A stretch of 64,000 nt of DNA from Neisseria mucosa (lineage in GTDB: Bacteria > Pseudomonadota > Gammaproteobacteria > Burkholderiales > Neisseriaceae): positions 1,488,001 through 1,552,000 of the forward strand of contig CP028150.1 of assembly GCA_003028315.1 (NCBI GenBank), given 5' to 3'. Shown here one piece after another: positions 59,421 to 64,000 of this stretch. The stretch's first letter is position 1. Each line of letters begins with the position of its first letter. The notes under the pieces are model-generated. The model worked only from the letters and a program-made list of their open reading frames with translations, made no database searches and had not been told where the DNA came from. The translations under genes were made by a program, and so were the position numbers.

Positions 59421-61892
59421 ATGAATCCGACCGCACAACACATCCGCCACCTCACCGACCTCCTCAACCGCTACGCCTACGAATACTACACCCTCGACGC
59501 GCCCAGCGTACCCGATGCCGAATACGACAAATTATTCCGCGAACTCGAAGCGTTGGAACGAAACCATCCCGAACTCAAACTGCCCGACAGCCCGACCCAG
59601 CGCGTCGGCGGCGAGCCTTTGGCGGGATTTGCCGAAGTGCGCCACGAAGTGCCGATGCTGTCGCTGACCAACGCCTTTTCCCCGCAAGATGAAAACGGCG
59701 TGTTCGACCATGCCGAAATGTACGCCTTCGACCAACGCGTGCGCGACGGCTTGGACGGCGGCAATCCCGAATACGTTATCGAACCCAAATTCGACGGCCT
59801 CGCCATCAGTCTGCTCTACCGCGACGGCGTATTGGTGCAGGCGGCGACGCGAGGCGATGGCACGACTGGCGAAGACGTTACCCAAAATGTCAAAACCGTC
59901 GCCAACATCCCCCTGCGGCTGCACGGCGATAATCCGCCCGAATTCATCGAAGTCCGCGGCGAAGTGCTGATGCTCAAAGCCGACTTTACCGCCCTCAATA
60001 AAAGACAAACCGAAAACGGGCAAAAACCCTTTGCCAATCCGCGCAATGCCGCCGCCGGCAGCCTGCGCCAACTCGATTCGCGCATCACCGCGCAACGCAA
60101 ACTACACTTTTTCCCCTACTCCGTCGCCCGTCAGCAAGGCGGTTTCGTCGCGGAAGAACACATCCAAGAACTCGCCTATTTCCAAGAACTCGGCTTCAGC
60201 CTGCCCGACGGCAATTTCGGCTGTTTCAAAAATATCGACGAAGTATTGGCGTTTTACGAACAAATGCAGCAAAAACGCCCCGAACTGCCCTACGAAATCG
60301 ACGGCATGGTCGTCAAAGTCAACAGCTTGGCGCAACAGCGTGAACTCGGCTTCATCTCCCGCGCGCCGCGCTGGGCGATTGCCCACAAATTTCCCGCCGA
60401 AGAAGCCCTGACCATCGTCGAAGCGATTGACGTGCAAATCGGGCGCACCGGCGCGGTTACCCCCGTCGCCCGCCTGCAACCCGTATTCGTCGGCGGCGTC
60501 ACCGTCACCAACGCCACCCTGCACAATCAGGACGAAGTATCGCGCAAAGACGTGCGCGTCGGCGACACCGTCGTCGTGCGCCGCGCCGGAGACGTGATTC
60601 CTGAAGTCGTGCGCGTGATTTTCGAACGCCGCCCGATGCAGGAAACCGCCGTTGCCGTTTCAGACGACCTCAAGCATCAGCAAGACGACCTGTTTGCCGA
60701 AACACCGTCCGCCAATCAAACCCAATCCGTTCCGCTCCACAAGCCCTACCGCCTGCCAACCCATTGCCCCATTTGCCGCAGCGAAATCGAACGCGAAGAA
60801 GGCGAAGCCGTCGCCCGATGCAGCGGCGGCATGCTGTGTCAGGCGCAACGCGCGCAAGGCTTAATCCACTTCGCCTCACGCAAAGCCATGGACATCGACG
60901 GCCTCGGTCAAAAACAAATCGAGCAGCTGGTCGCCCAAAACCTCGTCCGCCATTTCGCCGACCTCTACCGCCTCAACATCCCGACCTTGCAAAAAATGAA
61001 GGAAACGGCGGATAAAGGGTCGTCTGAAAACGAAAACGGTGACGCAGAAACGGTTTCAGACGACCTGTCTGAATCCAACACCCAAAACAGCAAAAAACAA
61101 CCGACCAAGTGGGCGGAAAACATCCTCGCAGGCATAGAAGCCAGCAAAACGCCCGAACTCGCCCGCTTCCTGTTCGCGCTCGGCATCCGCCACGTCGGCG
61201 AACGCACCGCCAAAACGCTGGCGCAGGCATTCGGCTCGCTGGAACATGTCCGCCGCGCACCCGAACCCATCCTCGCCTGCCTGCCCGACATCGGCACCGT
61301 CGTCGCCCGCTCCATCGCCCACTTCTTCGCCCAAGACGCGCAGCAGGCGATGATAGATGAGCTGCTCGCCGCAGGCGTTGCCCCGCAAACCCAAGCCGTT
61401 ACCATCCCGCCCGCCCGCCACGCCGAGCCGCAACGCTGGATTGCCCGCCTGCCCGGTTTCAAAATCAGCGAAAACAAAGCCCAAGCCTTATGGGAACTCG
61501 CCGGCAAAAGCATAGAGGGCCTGCAAACCGACAAAACCCTCCCCGCCGACTGGCAAGCATGGCGCAGCGAAACACAAAACGCCGCCCTGCTCGAAAACCT
61601 GAAAACCTTCTTCGCACAAACGTCGTCTGAAAACCAAGGAGCAACAGTTTCAGACGACCTCAATGAAGCCGTAGCAGGCAAAACCTTCGTGTTAACCGGC
61701 ACCCTGCCCACCCTCAAACGCGACCAAGCCCAAGCCTTGATCGAAGCCGCAGGCGGCAAAGTTTCCGGCAGCGTGTCCAAAAAAACCGACTACGTCGTCG
61801 CCGGAGAAGCCGCAGGCAGCAAGCTGGAAAAAGCCAATGCCTTGGGTGTGGCGGTTTTGAGCGAGGAAGAGCTTTTGGCGATGCTGGGCTGA
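59421..61892 (+). CDS. ligA: NAD-dependent DNA ligase
   Basis: Seals nicks using NAD. 823 residues, about 150 more than E. coli LigA. Order: Ia domain (YEYYTLDAPSVPDAEYD), adenylation site EPKFDGLAI with Lys123, OB fold (IDVQIGRTGAVTPVARL), zinc finger with four cysteines in CPICRSEIEREEGEAVARCSGGMLC, helix-hairpin-helix repeats (FALGIRHVGERTAKTLAQAF), and a C-terminal BRCT domain (GKTFVLTGTLPTLKRDQAQALIEAAGGKVSGSVSKKT). The extra residues are linkers at about 412-437, 531-556 and 733-748, each coded partly by DUS copies (VSDDL, SSEN). All catalytic residues are intact. Confidence 0.95.
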   Translation: MNPTAQHIRHLTDLLNRYAYEYYTLDAPSVPDAEYDKLFRELEALERNHPELKLPDSPTQRVGGEPLAGFAEVRHEVPMLSLTNAFSPQDENGVFDHAEMYAFDQRVRDGLDGGNPEYVIEPKFDGLAISLLYRDGVLVQAATRGDGTTGEDVTQNVKTVANIPLRLHGDNPPEFIEVRGEVLMLKADFTALNKRQTENGQKPFANPRNAAAGSLRQLDSRITAQRKLHFFPYSVARQQGGFVAEEHIQELAYFQELGFSLPDGNFGCFKNIDEVLAFYEQMQQKRPELPYEIDGMVVKVNSLAQQRELGFISRAPRWAIAHKFPAEEALTIVEAIDVQIGRTGAVTPVARLQPVFVGGVTVTNATLHNQDEVSRKDVRVGDTVVVRRAGDVIPEVVRVIFERRPMQETAVAVSDDLKHQQDDLFAETPSANQTQSVPLHKPYRLPTHCPICRSEIEREEGEAVARCSGGMLCQAQRAQGLIHFASRKAMDIDGLGQKQIEQLVAQNLVRHFADLYRLNIPTLQKMKETADKGSSENENGDAETVSDDLSESNTQNSKKQPTKWAENILAGIEASKTPELARFLFALGIRHVGERTAKTLAQAFGSLEHVRRAPEPILACLPDIGTVVARSIAHFFAQDAQQAMIDELLAAGVAPQTQAVTIPPARHAEPQRWIARLPGFKISENKAQALWELAGKSIEGLQTDKTLPADWQAWRSETQNAALLENLKTFFAQTSSENQGATVSDDLNEAVAGKTFVLTGTLPTLKRDQAQALIEAAGGKVSGSVSKKTDYVVAGEAAGSKLEKANALGVAVLSEEELLAMLG

Positions 61893-61996
61893 ATACCCGC
61901 CAAACATGCCGCAGATTAAACTAGGAAATCCCCGCATCGCAATTCCCCATATGCGGAAACAACGGTATAGATATTGCTGATTCGGATTTATAAAAT

Positions 61997-62028
61997 AAGG
62001 TCGTCTGAAAATTTTTCAGACGACCTTT
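61997..62028 (+). terminator. Inverted DUS hairpin downstream of ligA
   Basis: Tight DUS pair about 105 bases after ligA and 25 bases before the putAbiC-like gene's start, so it may also lie in that gene's leader. Confidence 0.65.
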
Positions 62029-62053
62029 ATGAGTGTAAACAAAAGGAAAAACC

Positions 62054-63295
62054 ATGGACAAAGGGAATAAACCCAATCGCTTATTATGGGTATTAGGCGG
62101 AATCGCTGTTGCAGCATTTATTTTTGTTTTAGAACGATATATCAACAATTTTAAAACATTCCCCATTGCTAACGACTCCGCCACATGGGGAACATTCGGC
62201 GACTATCTGGGCGGCACGCTGAACCCCATCATCAGCTTCCTAGCCCTTATCGGCCTGCTCTACACCATTCATCAACAAGCGCAGGAAATGCAAGCAACGC
62301 GCGAAGAGTTGAAACAGGCTGCAGAACAGCAACGCCAACAGGTAGAACAACAAAGCCGCCAGTCAGAGATTTTTAATCTGCAACAGTTTGAATCGACGTT
62401 TTTTTCTTTGCTGGAGCAGCATAATAAAATAGTTGAAACCCTTGTCAAAAATATTGATGAAATAAACAAATATAATCCAGCACATGATAATAAAGATTCA
62501 TTTATTAATGAAATATATGAGAAGTATTCAAAAATCTACCAATCAAACGTTTGCGACAACCAAATAAAAATTAATCTTTACATCGCAAATAATATACAAC
62601 AAAATCTTGAATTGAAAAGGTACTTCATTGTACTATTTCAGATACTTAAATTAATCTCACTAAATTTATCCAAAGACACATATGGAAATACAAATAATAA
62701 AATCAGTATAGAAGATTATGTTGCTGATGACGAAAAATCCAGAGAGAAAATTAGTAATTCATATATTAATCCACAAGAAAAAATATATAGCAATATACTT
62801 CGCTCCTTTATCCCCAATGAAATCCTTAAATTAATTGCTTTAAACTGCCTATCTTTAAATTCAAAAACATTCAATAATTTTCAAGGGTTACTCAATAGAT
62901 ATAATTTTTTAGAACACCTGCAATTAGGTATGCAATTAGGTATGGAAGATACTGTCCTTCCAGTTAAACATCATGATGATTTTATATGGCTCTATCTTAC
63001 AACAACAATCGGTATTGATGATATAAGACCTTCATTTGGAAACAATAAGCTACCCACTAAAATGGTAGAATTATTCAATGAATCAAAGAGCAGATTTATA
63101 TCAATACTAAACCAGCAAAAAAATGAATTACAAAGAAAAAAAGAAACACTTGAAAGGCAGTTAGTTTTTGCAAACTATGAGAAACGTGAGAAAGATATTC
63201 AGAACGTAGAGAATGAATTAGAAAAAACAAGAAAAATTGTTGAATTTTTACAAAATACGGAAGAAAACACCGGCTTATTTTCACATGAGGAATAA
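62054..63295 (+). CDS. Putative abortive-infection protein (putAbiC-like), membrane anchored
   Basis: 413 residues. Two membrane helices (LLWVLGGIAVAAFIFVLERYI, about 9-29, and YLGGTLNPIISFLALIGLLYTIHQQ, about 50-74) are followed by a glutamine-rich coiled coil (75-105) and FNLQQFESTFFSLLEQHNKIVETL. The WGTFGDYLGGTLNPI...LLxTIxxQxQE pattern is that of the 'putative phage abortive infection protein' family (putAbiC, recalled). The C-terminus has a second coiled coil (LNQQKNELQRKKETLERQLVF). From about 62380 on, the DNA is strikingly AT-rich compared with its flanks and with the gene's own 5' part, which suggests transfer or a replaced body. It is a lone gene. Confidence 0.75.
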   Translation: MDKGNKPNRLLWVLGGIAVAAFIFVLERYINNFKTFPIANDSATWGTFGDYLGGTLNPIISFLALIGLLYTIHQQAQEMQATREELKQAAEQQRQQVEQQSRQSEIFNLQQFESTFFSLLEQHNKIVETLVKNIDEINKYNPAHDNKDSFINEIYEKYSKIYQSNVCDNQIKINLYIANNIQQNLELKRYFIVLFQILKLISLNLSKDTYGNTNNKISIEDYVADDEKSREKISNSYINPQEKIYSNILRSFIPNEILKLIALNCLSLNSKTFNNFQGLLNRYNFLEHLQLGMQLGMEDTVLPVKHHDDFIWLYLTTTIGIDDIRPSFGNNKLPTKMVELFNESKSRFISILNQQKNELQRKKETLERQLVFANYEKREKDIQNVENELEKTRKIVEFLQNTEENTGLFSHEE

Positions 63296-63298
63296 GTC

Positions 63299-63331
63299 AA
63301 AAGGTCGTCTGAAAATTTTCAAACGACCTTT
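63299..63331 (+). terminator. Inverted DUS hairpin downstream of the putAbiC-like gene
   Basis: One arm has a single change (CAAACGACC). It starts four bases after the stop codon. Confidence 0.7.
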
Positions 63332-63440
63332 ATTCCATTATCCATACCAAACCAACCATGTCGCCCAATGCAATGATGAACTGATACCAACTGCACCACT
63401 CTTATCAATATCTCCATCTTTACCCACAACGGTCAATATC

Positions 63441-63881
63441 ATGCTGACTTACACCCGCAGCGTCCGGCTGGATGCGCCGCTCGAACCGATATTCCGCTAC
63501 TGCACTTCCCGACACGGATTTGCCTGTCAGTTCCCGTTTGACGTGCAATGGCTGTCGGAAAAGGAATACTGGGCGCGTGGAGATATTTTGGATTTCAGAT
63601 ACAGAGTTTGCGGGATTTGGTTGCGGCATCGCGCCGAAATCATTTCGCTTGAGCCGAACCAATCGTTTACCGACCTGATGCTGAAAGGGATTTACCGTTC
63701 CTTCCGCCATACACATGAATTCAAATTTTCCGAGGGGCGTACCTGCGTGACGGATACGGTGGAATTTACTTTCGGGCTGGGCAAAACGGTTGACCGGCTA
63801 ATCGGATTACCGACTTTGCGTCGGACATTTGAAAAACGCCACCGTTTATTGAAAGAGTGGGCTGACCAATGGACTGACTGA
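63441..63881 (+). CDS. SRPBCC-fold (polyketide-cyclase-like) protein
   Basis: 146 residues, no signal peptide. MLTYTRSVRLDAPLEPIFRYCTSRHGFACQFPFDVQW, YRVCGIWLRHRAEIISLEPNQSFTDLMLKGIYRSFRHTHEFKF and CVTDTVEFTFGLGKTVDRL follow the strand-helix pattern of START/SRPBCC ligand-binding proteins. A ligand or enzymatic role cannot be named. The ATG at 63441 fits the fold start; upstream in-frame codons overlap the putAbiC-like gene and the DUS hairpin and are not credible. Confidence 0.75.
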   Translation: MLTYTRSVRLDAPLEPIFRYCTSRHGFACQFPFDVQWLSEKEYWARGDILDFRYRVCGIWLRHRAEIISLEPNQSFTDLMLKGIYRSFRHTHEFKFSEGRTCVTDTVEFTFGLGKTVDRLIGLPTLRRTFEKRHRLLKEWADQWTD

Positions 63882-63923
63882 AGATGCTACAAGTTAAAGG
63901 CGTAAAAAAGGTCGTCTGAAAAC

Positions 63924-64000
63924 TGAACTGGCCCCCAAATCTTGGACACTCATAAAAGCCTATTCAGGCGCTCTGTGCAAGCTGGGTTCTGTATGCGACA
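63924..64000 (-). mobile_element. End of an IS3-like element, truncated by the window edge
   Basis: TGAACTGGCCCCCAAATCTT, just after a DUS, resembles the terminal sequence of IS3-family members. On the minus strand an open frame enters from the right edge and ends VAYRTQLAQSA at a TGA (63964-63966), consistent with the tail of an orfB transposase. Only 77 bases are visible. Confidence 0.5.

Overview
The window is a chromosomal stretch from a Neisseria species. The clearest sign is the DNA uptake sequence (DUS) AGGTCGTCTGAAA, which recurs dozens of times, singly, as inverted pairs forming terminator hairpins, and inside reading frames. This TCGTCTGAA dialect, rather than the GCCGTCTGAA core of meningococcus and gonococcus, points to the N. 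mucosa/N. sicca-like commensals (from memory of published DUS dialects). Correia elements, a dRS3 pair, IS1655-like, IS110 and IS5 elements and FarR-, ACP- and ZipA/LigA-type genes agree with this.

Layout. 1-9.9 kb: pncB, a nonsense-mutated IS1655 copy, brnQ, scpA, a pair of small paralogous membrane genes (one split by an IS110 element), tcdA, uspA and an atypical Nramp transporter. 10.5-17 kb: an ACP/MliC-like surface protein, a DUF2238 membrane protein, a membrane-anchored metallo-beta-lactamase-fold hydrolase, fnr divergent from hemN with an FNR box between them, and metNI behind a leader carrying its own terminator. 17-22 kb: prfA, apbE, an intact IS1655, and an NSS transporter. 22-26 kb: a CAT-anticodon tRNA, an isochorismatase-fold protein without the usual cysteine, and a 616-residue fusion of a Pycsar-effector (PycTM/DUF5706) membrane module to a DUF3616 propeller-like domain. 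26-34 kb (minus strand): tatABC, hinT, hisE-hisI-hisF-hisA-hisH separated by DUS-linked repeats, and lctP. 34-36 kb: an IS5 remnant and a frameshifted IS5-family element. 36-46 kb: AsmA-like protein, GapB-like GAPDH, a thiol-disulfide protein, farR-hpaC, murU, an EamA exporter, luxS, a DUF2251-like gene, cyaY divergent from lptM-lysA, and rmlC. 46.9-47.9 kb: a repeat-rich intergenic region. 47.9-64 kb: SulP transporter plus beta-carbonic anhydrase, mtr-type permease, pta, DUF1289 gene, recJ, mltG, ampD, zipA-ligA split by a full Correia element, an AT-rich putAbiC-type abortive-infection gene, a SRPBCC protein, and the end of an IS3-like element.

Most genes are housekeeping. The accessory content most worth attention is the PycTM-propeller fusion at 23.75-25.6 kb and the mosaic putAbiC-like gene at 62.05-63.3 kb, both plausible stand-alone defence proteins. 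Next come the metN leader/sRNA candidate, IS1655 insertion at DUS hairpins, and the use of DUS pairs as protein linkers in LigA, TatB and ScpA. Peptidoglycan trimming and recycling (mltG, ampD, murU), anaerobic haem synthesis (fnr, hemN), methionine uptake and CO2/bicarbonate handling are the functional groups that can be read from gene order. Identities come from reading the translations; no database search was run.
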